A stretch of DNA of 64,000 nt from Tubiluchus corallicola (GCA_030141605.1 JAQGDQ010000400.1:1-64000), one strand, 5' to 3'. Shown: positions 36,050-49,079, counted from the stretch's first letter. Program-made: numbers and translations. The notes: generated by a model not told the origin, from the letters alone.

Positions 36050-39000
36050 TCAGTAAAATCGTTTGCGTTTATGCTCCTGTTGTCTTTGATAGATGAGAAA
36101 ACCCACAACACCACAAACTAAAAGACCAAGAACTGCACAAAAAACAATAGCAAATAGTTTTAGACCTTTGACTGCCTTGTTACGGAAATTGCCACCAACA
36201 TCATCAATGTGATCTGCGAATAAAAATCCAGACAAATTATAAACAAAAAAGCCATCTTTTAAGGCAAATGACAGAAAGTAGTGAAGAAGAGGAATAAATG
36301 AGTGGTCAAGATGTGTGCTTGGCTGCACAAACGAAACAATCCTGTTTGTAGCTTTCTGGGTGCCCACAAGAAAAATGTTTATGGGTGATTTGTGGTTAAG
36401 ATATGTGTATGCAGCTTCGACAGCAAATGTGATTAAGATCTCTGCCAGTTCAGTATCTCATCTGAAAAGACTATCCACAGTAATTAGCTTGATTGCAGTC
36501 ACAACGCAATCATTAACATTAGTCGTGAGTGCTGCCATCATGTGCCATATTCCAACTTGCATAGTATTACATCTACTAAAAGGAACTAACAAACTGTCTG
36601 CAATGAAAAACGCACTGCGAAATGAGTACGTCACTTAGTCGTCCTGTAGCAGCTGAAACGAATATGTAGACGTCACTTAGTCGTCTCGCAGCAGCTGAAA
36701 CGAGTACGTTGACGTTGCTTAGTCGTCCCGCAGCAGCTGAAACGAGTACGTCTACGTCACTTAGTCGTCTCGCAGCAGCTGAAACGAGTACGTTGACGTT
36801 GCTTAGTCGTCCCGCAGCAGCTGAAACGAATACGTTGACGTCACTTAGTCGTCCCGCAGCAGCTGAAACGAGTACGTTGACGTTGCTTAGTCGTCCCGCA
36901 GCAGCTGAAACGAGTACGTTGACGTTGCTTAGTCGTCCCGCAGCAGCTGAAACGAGTACGTCGACGTCACTTAGTCGTCCCGCAGCAGCTGAAACGAGTA
37001 CGTTGACGTCACTTAGTCGTCCCGCAGCAGCTGAAACGAGTACGTTGACGTCACTTAGTCGTCCCGCAGCAGCTGAAACGAATACGTTGATGTTGCTTAG
37101 TCGTCCCGCAGCAGCTGAAACGAGTACGTTGACGTTGCTTAGTCGTCCCGCAGCAGCTGAAACGGGTACATTGACGTTGCTTAGTCGTCCCGCAGCAGCT
37201 GAAACGAATACGTTGACGTCGCTTAGTCGTCCCGCAGCAGCTGAAACGAGTACGTTGACGTCGCTTAGTCGTCCCGCAGCAGCTGAAACGAGTACGTTGA
37301 CGTTGCTTAGTCGTCCCGCAGCAGCTGAAACGAGTATGTTGACGTCACTTAGTCGTCCCACAGCAGTTGAAACGAGTACGTTGACGTTGCTTAGTCGTCC
37401 CGCAGCAGCTGAAACGAGTACGTTGACGTTGCTTAGTCGTCCCGCAGCAGCTGAAACGAGTACGTTGACGTTGCTTAGTCGTCCCGCAGCAGCTGAAACG
37501 AATACGTTGACGTCGCTTAGTCGTCCCGCAGCAGCTGAAACGAGTACGTTGACGTCGCTTAGTCGTCCCGCAGCAGCTGAAACGAGTACGTTGACGTTGC
37601 TTAGTCGTCCCGCAGCAGCTGAAACGAGTATGTTGACGTCACTTAGTCGTCCCGCAGCAGCTGAAACGAGTACGTTGACGTTGCTTAGTCGTCCCGCAGC
37701 AGCTGAAACGAGTATGTCGACGTCACTTAGTCGTCCCACAGCAGTTGAAACGAGTACGTTGACGTTGCTTAGTCGTCCCGCAACAGCTGAAACGAACACG
37801 TTGACGTCACTTAGTCGTCCGCAGCAGCTGAAACGAATACGTCGACGTCACTTAGTCGTCCCGTAGCAGCTGAAACGAGTATGTCGACGTCACTTAGTCG
37901 TTCCGCAGCAGCTGAAACGAGTATGTCGACGTCACTTAGTCGTCCCGTAGCAGCTGAAACGAGTACGTCGACGTCACTTAATCGTCCCGTAGCAGCTGAA
38001 ACGAGTACGTCGACGTCACTTAGTCATCCCGCAGCAACTGAAACGAGTACGTCGACGTCACTTAGTCGTCCCGCAGCAGCTGAAACGACTACTGATAGAG
38101 GCTGATACCACAGATTGTAATCATTTTGTACATACAGCAGCTTTCCTAGCTTGCTAACTTACTGTAATTACATGAAATCAATCATGATGCTTACCACGCG
38201 GTGGCGCAAAAAAATCAGCTTGCGGTTCTACATTAGAGTAGTCTGCTTCCGAGTCTCTCGCTACGTCAACTTCAAAAACCTTGATTGAAATGATATCGTG
38301 CACATCTGAAAAGTACGGCATTTCAGTCTCAAGTAAAATGTGTAGAAAACCATAGAATGTGAAATTATCGTAGAACAATGTGTGCGACAACCAACTGTCT
38401 CATGATCAAGATACGTGTTTCATGACCAGCTTGTGTTTTATTGTTACTTGTGTGATGTTGAGCATGTGGCTGTGCATTCGACCTTGTCTTGTCAGATTTG
38501 AGATAGAGGAAAAGAGGCTGAAACCCAAATTCTGGTTAGATTCCTCCTGATGACTTCTAACTTGGTATCATCTAGGTGTCATCTTCACAAGTCTTTTCAT
38601 CATGACCTTTTTCTTTATGAAGTTATCACATATGAGTATCAATTTAACTGAAAGTAATATGCACTAAATATAACAGCACCTTATCGTAACTTTTAGTTAC
38701 AACGGAACAAAAAGTACATTCGGATTGTGATGCAAAATACCAACGCAACCCCTATAATTCTTAGTAGCACTATGCAAATAATGTTGCTTGGTATTTCCTT
38801 GATTCCGAGGTAGTCTGGTTACAGATTGAGACAGCTTGTTGGCATTCTTCTGTCTCGGAAGACAACGGAGTGTGCACCAAGAGAGTCAGTTATTGATCAC
38901 ATTGATGGAGCTGCAGCGTCGACTGTGGCTGAGCAGTCCGATCCTTGAACGTCTCCAGGGCGCAAGCCTGGGCCAGGTGTATGGAGATCCTGAGTTGCCC

Positions 39001-42000
39001 AGTCAACAGGAACCCCTTCTCTTCCTCGCTGGTGTAGTCCAAAGGAAAGCTGGAGTGATATGTTTGGCACCAGGTTGGCTGCAGGAGCTGCATGCTGCAC
39101 TGGTCCGCCTTCGGGGCTCCAGTCCTAATTTGGAAGGTTTACTCCTCTACACATGTCCGTTGGGTCACTTGACCTCCTCCGCCCTCTAGCCATTGGCTGC
39201 TTGTGCAGCTCCTCCGCATAGTGTTGAGATACAGTGTGGGCATCCCGTAAGCCTATAGCACCTGGCATTCCTAGGCGGTCACCTATCCAATCACAAACCA
39301 GGCTCTATGTTGCTTAACTTCGGTGATCAGACGAGAACCGGTGTTTTCAATGTTATTTGGCCGTAGTAGATCGAGACAACCAACTAATTAAGACCACCCT
39401 TCCATGAGCAATCCAAGTCGCATGTTATAAGACCTTTATTGTAAACAAATAGAGCATTCCCGATAACGTAAGTCTAAACAATCATACACTCAAACTTCTT
39501 TGCCACGACCTCATGGTCAACAGTCCGTCTTGTTTTACACTTACCAGCTAGGTCACCAGTTGCCGCAGAGGTGCCAAAGAAATATCCGGTCGGCAGTCGA
39601 ATGCCCTTTACTTCAAAACATGGCATCCACGTTTGTCTACCTTCTTCATCTAATGACACCTTAGCAAAAAGTAAAAAAAAAGCTATAATCATAATCCATC
39701 ATCCCTGATTGTTAAATTATCTGGAATAGTTGCTGTTTAAAAATTGTTTAATCTTCATTCTTGAGAACAATCTACAAGAAATTACTCCGGCAAGGATTTT
39801 TCTTAGCACTGTTACAGTTCAATTTCAGAAATGAAAAACATTTTGTGATTCATCTCTCGTTTTCGAATTAAGTGTTGTGTCATACAGATAATGCAGACAA
39901 ATTTGCATCATCATTAAACATTTGCAGGAATTTACATGGCATCATCTTGAAATTTATGCTGATATTCTTAGTTCACACTACCGTTCCTAATACAGTAAAC
40001 TCCGCATAACTCAAATGCAACCGGACCGCAAAAAAACTTTGATTTGGGCGATATTTTGAGTTAGGCGATGTTGACCATTTTCCAGCATAGAAACTCTAAA
40101 CCCCTCCTCTAGAGGGTGAGCTAAATAGAAAGACAACCCTTCTATACATAAACGACAAGATTTGATGACCATTACACAAAGAATAACAAATTATACAGTG
40201 AAACATGACTTTTTATGTTGCAAAAGGGCACGTACACAACACTGTTAAACAATATGATAGTGGGACTACCAATGTCTTACGTACTACAGTTCAGTTTGTG
40301 CATAGTTCAACTATTTCCATTCTCCATCAAGTATTCAGTTATCTTCATCTGCTGTGACACAATGACAATAGAGTGATTGTTTTCACGTTGTCGACTGAAA
40401 CTTTACGGGAAAGATCCTCCCCAATAGATTGTTACTACGTAGTAGTCGACTGAGACCTTCCCGGAAAGATCAATCCCGGAAAAAATAACTGGGGGAACGA
40501 CTTGGAAGACATCAGCATTTTCCCGAAAGACGATACTGTTTTTGAGTTGCAAGAGAATTTTTATTTTTCTAGAGTAGAAATTGCATTTTTGAGTTAGGAA
40601 AGTGAATTACACGTATTTTGATTAAATGGACAATAATTTTTTATTTGAGTTAGGCAAAAATTTTAGTTATGCAAAAATCTGAGTTATGCAATTTTGAGTT
40701 ACGCAGAGTTTACCGTATTGAGCAAATAATTTTGTACGTAATACCGAAAACAAAAACAAGCTACATGCTTAAGAGAATTACAACTGTCAAAAAACAATCA
40801 TAACTGTACTGGGAGAGCTTCAAAGGAAGAATCCTTTAACCTGGAGTTATCAAGCAACATCTTACTGTCAAAATATCGTTGACGTATCTGATGGAAATAA
40901 ACGTGTCCCAGTTCGTGTTTCTAAACTTGGCTTCGCATCCGGCTATCTCGGTATGAGTACCATCTCGATCGTGATCATAGTGCAATGAACCATTATTTAC
41001 CATTGCAGAGACATATGGGTGTTTATGCTATAAAATGCGAAATATCTCAAACACATAAATCTTTCAAAAAGAGTCTGTTAGATTAAAGTAAAGTAAAATT
41101 AAAATAGTTACAAATTTTAAGATAAAGTTAATACAAACTTTAACAAAAACCCGACACATGCAAAACATTTCTATTAAATAAGTAAGTAACTAAGCAATTT
41201 ATTGTCATTATAGCATAAAGCATACAATGAAATTTATGTGGTTTTACATACTGCAATAACTTATAGAAACAACAATGAGATTAACACAAATACAGTTGTA
41301 CAGTGAAATAGAGAATTAATATTGAAGATTTACTGAAATTTACTGTTGATGGTACAAATTGCAACAGGATAGAAATAATTTAGAGTTCTTGTGGTTACAG
41401 AGTTAATTGAGCAGAATCTATGACCAGAAGGGAGCATTTCAAAGTATTTATTACCTGGATGGAATTCATCTTTCATGATAACTTGCGCTCTCTTTGCGAC
41501 CCTAGTTTCATACAAATATGCCATAGATTGCTGTTCAACTCCTATAACTTTTGAGACGTATATTTTATTTTATTTTAGTCGAAATAAGACAAACAAGCCA
41601 CTTGGCTGATAATAATTTGGCTGCTTAGCTTGGCCTAAAAGTAATTATGACATCATATTATAAGATTACAAATTTTGGCTTCGACATCTCTTAGATAGTT
41701 AACCCAGGTACTACAGTATCATCTTCCCCACCTGGGCAGTTTTGGAGGAACAAGATTTTGAAGGTAAAAAGTGCCAAGTTCAGCAGTTTTTTTGGCTGTT
41801 GTTAAGTGATTACATTTGTCAGAGCAGCCAACTATACCTCAGGCCCCACCTGGTGGCAAGTAAGTTAGGAACCGGATCAGCGATTGTGGAGAAATACTGA
41901 GGAAACAGAGAAATACGGTAGACAGATAGATAAGCAACTGAGTAAGAAAATGCGTAAATGTGCATTCCAGTGAAATCACTTTTTCACTTACATTGTGTGG

Positions 42001-45000
42001 TCCATTTTGGTTAGCATAGGTGTCTAAGAAAATCCCAAGTCCATTGAAGTGATCTTTAGAACCAAAAACGTCTCCTAAAAAGTATCATTTTTCAGTTTAC
42101 ATAAAAAATGTTGCACACATTGTACAACAATTACACGTACTATGCACAAAAGTTAATATATGTCAAAAGTTACCAGCACTAAGCTATCTCCAATATATAA
42201 CTATAAAAATCTGTGATCAACAATCAAGACTACAAAACTGTGAGTACTGAGAATAAGAGTGAGAATACATTACTAGTGATCAAACGTTCGAAATATGAAG
42301 TAAAAGAAGTGAGATTTCAGTAAATCCCACTTGTCTTTTTGAAATTCAATATAATTACCTAATACCATTTTGTCTTTAGTATACCATAATGCGAAGCCAT
42401 CGCCAAACAATTCACGACCTCTGCCATGAACTTTGAAATGAACCTGCATTTCCCAGTCTCTTAAGCGACATGGCTGCAAAAAAATAGTGCCGATTACAGC
42501 CTCATAATAAAAATTACTTACATGTAAACTTGCGAGTTGTAAGGCCGCTTCTACATTTGTTTGGCTTTTTTGGCATTAATCATACTGTTACATGCAACAT
42601 GAAAGACTAATGTATGAAAAGTTTGTAAATACAAGTAAGTCATTAACAGATTTTCATACTTATCTTATTCGACATAAAAAGCTTGTATAGTATTGCAAAA
42701 CTTTGTTTAATTTAAAATTTTACTATTTTGGTTTCTATCTAATGTTTCTAACCGCAGACAGAATAAAGACAGAAACTCAAAAATAAAGATCACTCACCGC
42801 TCATTGCATGACATTATATAAAATAAAGTTCATTAAATTTAGACACAAATTTTCCGAATAGCAATATTTCTATATCTTTGATTATCGATGGCTAAAAGAA
42901 TATACAATACAAAATACAGAAAATAAAATGCAAAATAAAACACATAGTAAAAAAATAATGCTAATTTTCTGGGCCTTATTCTCACTTGTGTCAGGTTACT
43001 CAATTTCACTTGAAGCAGAAGGATTCACCAAAGGGGTGCAAATGGAATTTAAATTGTATGAGAACATTAAAAACGTCTAATGACACCTCGAGCGACCAAA
43101 ATGAATGCCACAAACAAGATCCCAGATACTAACTAACTAACAATATAATCGGACATTACTAACATTGCTATTGTTAATATTACTTTGTTTATTTATTGTT
43201 TACTTATTTCACATCAACACAAATACACAATTAATACATTAAAAGAAACAAAAGTTATCAATAATTCAGTGAACAACAAACAGTAAGATACATAATAGGA
43301 AGTAAATTTTGGAAAAAATGATTTAAACTGTCTTTAGACGTAGGTGAACCTATGGTAAATAAAGATAGTGATATTGCTACTTCCTTTAATACTGGTGTGT
43401 AAACAACGTTATGTACAGCATCATTACAAATATACTAACTTGACTCTCAAAACACTGTGGGGTTGAAAGATAAACAAGAGAATTATCGCTCTTGTATGTT
43501 GCTGAGTAAATTCGTATACAGTTTACATTGAGCACATAACTAGTTTAGATATACCATAGTTTAGGTTTGCTATATATACAAACGTAAATGTGTTGCGGGC
43601 ATAAAAAGCAGGGCTTGTTATTACAATGAACAAATACCTAAATAGACACAGAAACAAATAAATGCAGTTTCTTATCAAGGATTTATTATTATAAAGCTTA
43701 AACAATCATACTCTCAGTAACACGGGTTACAAATGGAAATTTTTTATGACCTGCAAATGTATTTTATGCTGGTTCTAAAACTGAGCCTACCTTTTTAACA
43801 ATAACAATCAAATAACACCTTGTGTGTAAGTGAGAAGTAAACTTACCACTGAATTCCACAATGCACCTTTTTGGCTTTGTTTATCATGGGTTAGTCTGAC
43901 ATAGTTGTTAGTTACAATTGTGCTACCAATAAAATCCCACAGTGCCAGATTTGCTCCTGACCCTGCAAAAAGACATCACCATCAGTGTTGCAACATGTGC
44001 ATAAATCTCATACCATCCAAACTGAAAATGGAAATATTTCGTTAATTTGTGGCGTACTTAATTGGTAGTTGAGTCGACTTGAGTTGAATGGTGTGTTTCG
44101 CGTGTGTTTTGTACTATTACCATTTTATTTTCTTCTGTAACTCACTCTTCACTGTAATTTTATCAGATGTGCAAATAAATTAATTAAGTTAAATCCGTCA
44201 ATAATCATAATAATAACATCTGGACTGTTTCACAGAAGAAAAAGTGGCAGCAGCAACAATGAACACTACAGCCACGATGACAATGGCAAAATGAATATTT
44301 TACGGCTATTTAGATATAACTGGTCATTTCCAAATTATTGCTAACAATTCTGCTTAATGCTTACGTTCAGTTTGGCACAGAACAGTAACAAACATTTTCA
44401 AAGTCCTCAGATGACACTCTGCTGAATGAAACCATCTTTCAATCTGCTGAGCTACAAAAACGCCTCCTGGAAGCAACTTTACAAAAAGCCTATGTGGTTA
44501 ACTAAAAGCATGGTATGAAAATTTGGCAGTCAGTATAAAACTTTGCATACTTTTTACACTAACAGTGAATTTTGTTGTCTTTGTTGGTATCAAGCTTCAA
44601 AAAGTTTCTGTTCAATCTCTCAGCCTTCCATTTGAAAGACTGTAGGAGAAAGAAATTACAACAATTTTTCCCAAATCAAAGTAAATATTCAGGAAACATT
44701 TAATACGATTCCTCTTTTTTCCACATCTACATGAAAAACTTCGCAATATTTACTTCTCTTATTTCTACATATGCTTGAAAAACTTTTACCATAAAGTTAT
44801 ATTGCTGAGTGCTGAATAATAATTTTTTCCAATTTCCGATTATTTCTGAAGCTGCCTGCAGTTAGACAATGATTAAAAATCGGTGTGGTCAGTGTTGGAA
44901 AAACATAAACAAATGCAAGCTATACGTTAGCTGTCTCATTGTCAATCACTTATAAAACCTGAAAAATTGTTTTTAATTTACGTACCTGAACTTTTGTAAA

Positions 45001-45522
45001 AGTTTTTGTAACAGAATGAAAACTTCAAGGAAAATTTCATATTAGCTAGTGTACATGATTTTGCGGAGTTTCTTTTGTTTTAATATCCTGTTTACGTATA
45101 GCTTCAGAAAACAAGAAAATTTAAAGGTACAACAATGAGAGTGGCTCGCTCAATGCCAACCATAGACAGCGTCATTAAACCATTCACTGGTACAGATTTA
45201 ATATTTGCCATTCCAAGTTGTCTACACTTATTTCAGTAATGGTGGTATAGTGGGACTGGCGTTTTTGTCAAGTGCCATGCAAAAGGACGATAGGCCAATT
45301 AAAACTCCACCAACATCGTAAATTACACAAATATAAGGAGTCATCGCAAAATAATTTCATGCGTAATTTCATAATTTCAAACTAACCTTGATATGGCTTA
45401 ACTAATGAATGTTCTCTTTTTAGAAAATCATTTGTGTTAAATAACTTTTCAGCTTGTATCGTAAAGTAACTAAAAAACAATACAAATAGCACCAAAAACT
45501 GTTGTTCCATGGAGATCGCCAT
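36050..45522 (-). CDS. LMAN2: VIP36/VIPL-type L-type lectin (cargo receptor of the early secretory pathway), eight coding exons
   Basis: Exons in transcript order: 45522-45387, 43962-43847, 42473-42359, 42074-41992, 41027-40866, 39659-39545, 38305-38195, 36213-36050. All are bounded by AG/GT and phases join (total 1002 nt, 333 aa, near the usual size of about 350). A signal peptide (about residues 1-24) precedes LKREHSLVKPYQG, a hallmark of the family. The lectin domain follows: LWDFIG, FGDGFALWYTKD, GLGIFLDTYANQ (Ca and mannose ligands Asp/Asn), VSAMVNNGSLHYDHDRDG with the sugar-binding His, two Cys, and RLPTGYFFGTSAATGDL. A stretch, TM helix (about LKLFAIVFCAVLGLLVCGVV) and cytosolic tail ending KRKRFY complete it; the FY end is an ER-exit signal and the basic residues a retrieval signal in this family. 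Function: binds high-mannose glycoproteins and carries them between ER, ERGIC and Golgi (family knowledge). Whether it is orthologous to LMAN2 or LMAN2L cannot be decided here. Confidence 0.95.
36619..38094. repeat. 42-bp minisatellite, about 35 units, in the last intron of the lectin gene
   Basis: The unit reads GTCGTCCCGCAGCAGCTGAA then ACGAGTACGTTGACGTYRCTTA. Every unit carries the E-box CAGCTG, and a subset carry the full CRE octamer TGACGTCA, others CGACGTCA or TGACGTTG. Both strands stay open for about 400 codons because 42 is divisible by 3, but one unit near 37818 has lost a base and shifts frame, and there is no start, splice site or conservation pattern suggesting a protein. It lies between lectin exons 38305-38195 and 36213-36050. 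Confidence 0.95.
38834..39367 (-). mobile_element. 5S rRNA-derived SINE (SINE3-like), complete, with target duplication
   Basis: The minus strand begins at 39367 with a 5S rRNA-like head (to about 39249), continues with about 410 bp of unrelated body, and ends near 38834 with GCCAACAAG. The insertion is flanked by AGATTGAGACA (38823-38833) and AGATCGAGACA (39368-39378), an 11-bp target duplication with one mismatch. The body recurs at 59022-59463. SINEs with 5S heads are known as SINE3 elements; the body would be mobilised by a partner LINE. Open frames through the body are incidental. It lies in a lectin intron. Confidence 0.8.
39249..39367 (-). pseudogene. 5S rRNA-like head of the SINE
   Basis: Read on the minus strand it starts CTACGGCC and contains ACACCGGTTCTCGTCTGATC, then ACCGAAGTTAAGCAACA (A box), CCTGGTTTGTGATTGGATAG (intermediate element into C box), GTGACCGCCTAGGAATGCCA and GGTGCTATAGGCTTAC. 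This is colinear with animal 5S rRNA over its whole length, with several substitutions, mostly near the 5' end (about 10-25) and in the stem around 85-90. The internal polymerase III promoter is largely intact. Confidence 0.85.
39993..40715. mobile_element. Non-autonomous pogo/Tigger-type transposon, 723 bp, TA target
   Basis: The ends are CAGTAAACTCCGCATAACTC and, inverted, CGGTAAACTCTGCGTAACTC, flanked on both sides by TA (39991-39992 and 40716-40717). Subterminal repeats of GAGTTAGGC/GAGTTATGC occur near the right end. No transposase frame. It lies in the lectin intron between exons 41027-40866 and 39659-39545. Confidence 0.75.
41178..41260 (-). mobile_element. Possible retroposon tail in a lectin intron
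   Basis: AAGTAAGTAACTAAGCAATT followed by TATTGTCATTATAGCATAAA looks like the complement of a short-tandem tailed LINE/SINE end. A similar tract (43180-43290) lies in another lectin intron. Weak evidence only. Confidence 0.3.
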
Positions 45523-45832
45523 ATTGCCACCGGTCAACAGACTAAGCCTGATTTTATTCAAATAATTTTATTGAGCACCCACCACATTTTATCTTTGTGC
45601 AATGTGCATATGAACCTGAAATTATTTCGATTCGAACCTGAAATTATAGATTAGAATAATTCAGCACTCCAGCCACACACGTTCTTTGTCATTAAAATTT
45701 TCGAAAAGTATACACTTAGCACAATTTAGCTGCAGTTTCTGTGCAAAACTTTTAACAAACTAATGGCGGTTTTACTGCAGAACAAAATCAAATAATATGC
45801 GTGTTTTTTTGTAAAACCCTTTTTACTAGTAG

Positions 45833-45919
45833 TTCGAAAACTGGTTCGAAATCTTTCAAACTCAATTCGAATTCGATTCGGATTCGAAATGCTGAAATTC
45901 GGTTCGATTATAATTCGAA
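45833..45919. repeat. Cluster of TTCGAA / ATTCGA words
   Basis: TTCGAA, GTTCGA and ATTCGA appear about nine times in under 90 bp. Probably a decayed simple repeat or a transposon subterminal region. It lies about 300 bp upstream of the lectin start codon, so it could fall in the promoter region, but no factor can be assigned. Confidence 0.6.
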
Positions 45920-45954
45920 AGTCACAAATTAGAGAAGTAGCTTTGAGCTTAGCG

Positions 45955-46840
45955 GTATGGCAGATTTGGACTGTTTGGCAGATTTGGCGGTATTGCAGAT
46001 TTGGCAGTATAACAAAATTGGCAGTATCGCAGATTTGAGAGGTTTGGTAGGCTTGATGAGTGACAGTGGTGCAGTGGAGTGTGTGTCGTGTACGTCTTTT
46101 ATAGGCTATGTAAGCCCTTTATTTGTGGGTGTTCCAAGTGACATGTTAGCGCACTAGAAGTTTTCCAATGTTTTGTGACGGTCTTACATGGAACATTTAG
46201 TTTACAATCTATGCATGTCATAATTGCTAAGCGAGGACGATGTAAAGTTCCTGCCGCTCTTAACACACTCAACTGATACGTACCATCTGCACATTCACGT
46301 CTGCCAATTCTACTGCACACGCACAGTCAAATGACAACGTGGCACCACAGTTTAAACAATAGTATTATATATGTTACTATTACTCAAAATGTGATGGCAC
46401 GTTGATTGTCTGACTTACTGATTCGATTCGAATGAAAAACAAACAAACGAGCGAATGAGCATGCACGCGTGCACGTACTGACTAACTGACTGACCATGAC
46501 TAACTTCACTAACTTGCCAGCTAAGCTAATCAATTAGTCACTTAGCTCCTCACGCACTTTGTTAGACAGGGAGCTTTGTCAATTTGGCATTATGGCAAAT
46601 TTGCAAGTATGGCAGATTTGGTGGATTGACAGGTTTGGCGACTTTTGCAATTTAGCAGGCTTGTTGAGTGTGACAGTGATGCAGTGATGAGAGTTCCGAT
46701 GAAGCATTTAGAGGAAATCCTTGTAAGCCTGCTACAAGCCATTTAAGAGTGTACGTGGGTGCAATGACTCATGGCAGTCTATATATAGAGAGTTTTAAAA
46801 TTTTGTGCGGCTTTGCATGGAGCACTTCCCTAATTTTTGT
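45955..46840. repeat. Diverged duplication, about 45955-46205 and 46575-46840
   Basis: Both blocks open with TTTGGCAGATTTGG-type repeats, go on to GGCTTGATGAGTGACAGTG / GGCTTGTTGAGTGTGACAGTG and end with TTACATGGAACA / TTGCATGGAGCA, about 620 bp apart. Low overall identity implies age. 46430-46560 between them is cryptically simple (ACTGACTAACTGACTG). Confidence 0.5.
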
Positions 46841-49079
46841 TGTCTACTTCCGGTATTGCATCATGACTATTGCAGCTTCTTAAGTTGTTCATAGTACTTG
46901 TGCATTTGCTTCCATTAGACCTTCAACTTGAACCACTTTTTATTTCAAATGTGACAAGCATTTACAGGCAAACAAATAGGTGTGTCTGTCTCATGTGAAG
47001 ATAAAGGACTATTATCATTGCCTTTGTTTGTACTTTTGTAACGATGTATTCTTCAATTCTAGGATAATTTAATTTAATTTTTTTATTTACTTTTTATTAA
47101 ATTTTATTTTCATAACTACACTTCCCTCTATAACTCTGCATTTTTCTATCAACTTTTAACTTGCTTTTTCAAGTATATTTGTCTCTAAAAATCGTAATTT
47201 TTTGGCCAATCTTTCAACCTTGGCTTTAAGCTCTTCTATTCTTTCTTTTATTTTGCTTTCACCATATTTTTCATGTTAACTTTTTACTCCTTGTGCTATT
47301 TGTTCCACTACACAGTAAATGTCATACTTAGTCTTTATTTTCTCATACCAATACTTCTCATAATCTCTTTCTGCACTGTCAACACTTTCCTTCCCGTTCT
47401 TTCAACATCAGAAGTGACTAAATTGCACCGTCAACTTCTGTATTTCACTCTATTTATCATTGGCCGTCTTCCTGTTTTTTTTTATTTAAGTTTTTCCTTA
47501 CTGTTTTTTTCTGTGTATTTTCTAACACTTTCCACTCTTCTTTTGTTAGGTGTTTAGGTTTCACTATTATTGAGTATTGCAGCAATTATCATTGACTTGT
47601 ATTAACCTGGTTCCCAGTGACTTATATCCCATTGGCCGTCTTCCCGTTCTTACCATCATATCCCAATATGAATAAATTTTTTTAATTTGGCCTAAGGTTT
47701 TCTTTGTATTTTCCAACAGTTTGCAGTTTTTTGTTATATTGTCTAGGTTTCATTATTATTAAGTATAGCAAGAATTACCATTGACTCGTATTTCATCCAT
47801 TCCTATATTTTAAATCATGAATTCGATATTATGTTTCCCTACACTATAAATATTTATATTTTTATCGTGCTGATCTTTTTCTGATGTACTGCTGTTTTAT
47901 TATTGTGCACAGTGCCACTTAGGTTGCGTGTTATTGTGAATTTATGATTTTATTGATTTGAACATCAAGGAAGGGTAGGTCCGCCATGGATTACAGTTTT
48001 ACAGTTTTACTTCAAGTTAAGACTTGATTCTGCTGGTTTTTGCATAAATTGCGTTTTCATTATTAAATTAACTTCTGAAAGCATCACCATACGTTTATAA
48101 TAGTTTCCTTAGAATACATGGTTTCGTTAATATTAATGGCGATCCTTTTAACACCCTGCCCACCACCTCGTTTTGCTCAGTCCTGTAAACTAAACGTGTA
48201 CCCGGTTGGAAACTGGAACCATGAAATGTAAGTAGTAAGTAAGTAAGTAAGGAATGAAGTAAGTAAGTAAGTAATTTTCTCCATAAATTTACAATAATTT
48301 GACAATAAAATACAAACGAACATGGGAGAAAGGGGGGCGAAAAACCAGAGGTTATTGAGTCAACCACCCTTCTTAGAAAGACAGAAAACAAAAGACGCTA
48401 ATGACAGCAGAACACAACTATTAAAAATACATAAACGTCCATAAATACAAAAACCAAAAATACAACAACAGCAAAAAAAAACAAAAACCAAAAAGCAGTC
48501 GTTCCTAAATATACTCAAACATTAAACATAATTATATATGGTTCAAAACACAAAAGAGAAAAGAGAATATTTTAATGTTCGGAAAAACAACATTTGCAAA
48601 ATAAAATTTCAAATAGCAAAAAGAAAGAAAAAAGGTAAAAAAAGCAAGATAAATTGTCCTGACAATTGCAATACATTAATAAATATTGTATTTGAAAACT
48701 AACAAATGTATGATCCAGATTTAATTATCATAACAGCAGAAAACAAATAACTGTCTGATTTAACAAATAAGCAATATTTTTAAGCATTACTAAGAAAAGG
48801 CCAAAAATATATAAATGTACAATAAATTATCAAGTGCCTGTATCAGCAATCAAGCTGATAAGCATTAAAATAAAGCAAAACTATTTGCAAAGCATATCAA
48901 AATTGGCAGCGAGTGTAATTGCGGCAATGCAAATTGGACATCATGCAGGCAGTGCATAGGTAAACATGCAAGCATTAAAGTAAGTACAGCTGGTAAGCCA
49001 TGCATATTGCTAGCTAAGTGACAAATTTATGAACTACTAAGTAACTCATTGAAAATACCTCACAGCGTGTATTTCTATG
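46841..49079. other. No supported gene; T-rich stretch and (AAGT)n microsatellite
   Basis: 47040-47700 is pyrimidine/T-rich on the + strand with internally similar segments (GGCCGTCTTCC about 47463 and 47635; TTAGGTTTCACTATTATTGA versus AGGTTTCATTATTATTAA), suggesting an old local duplication. (AAGT)n runs at 48233-48275 and heads an A-rich region that resembles an inverted retroposon tail. Confidence 0.5.

Noticed and set aside
36576-38105. Open frames of about 400 codons on both strands
   Set aside because: They are read-through of a 42-bp (14-codon) minisatellite; one unit has a 1-bp loss that breaks the frame, and the tract lies in an intron.
38836-39189. 117-codon frame and overlapping minus-strand frames
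   Set aside because: They lie entirely within the 5S-derived SINE body, and the second copy at 59 kb does not preserve the frame.
39249-39367. Functional 5S rRNA gene
   Set aside because: It is fused to a SINE body, flanked by target duplications and has several substitutions.
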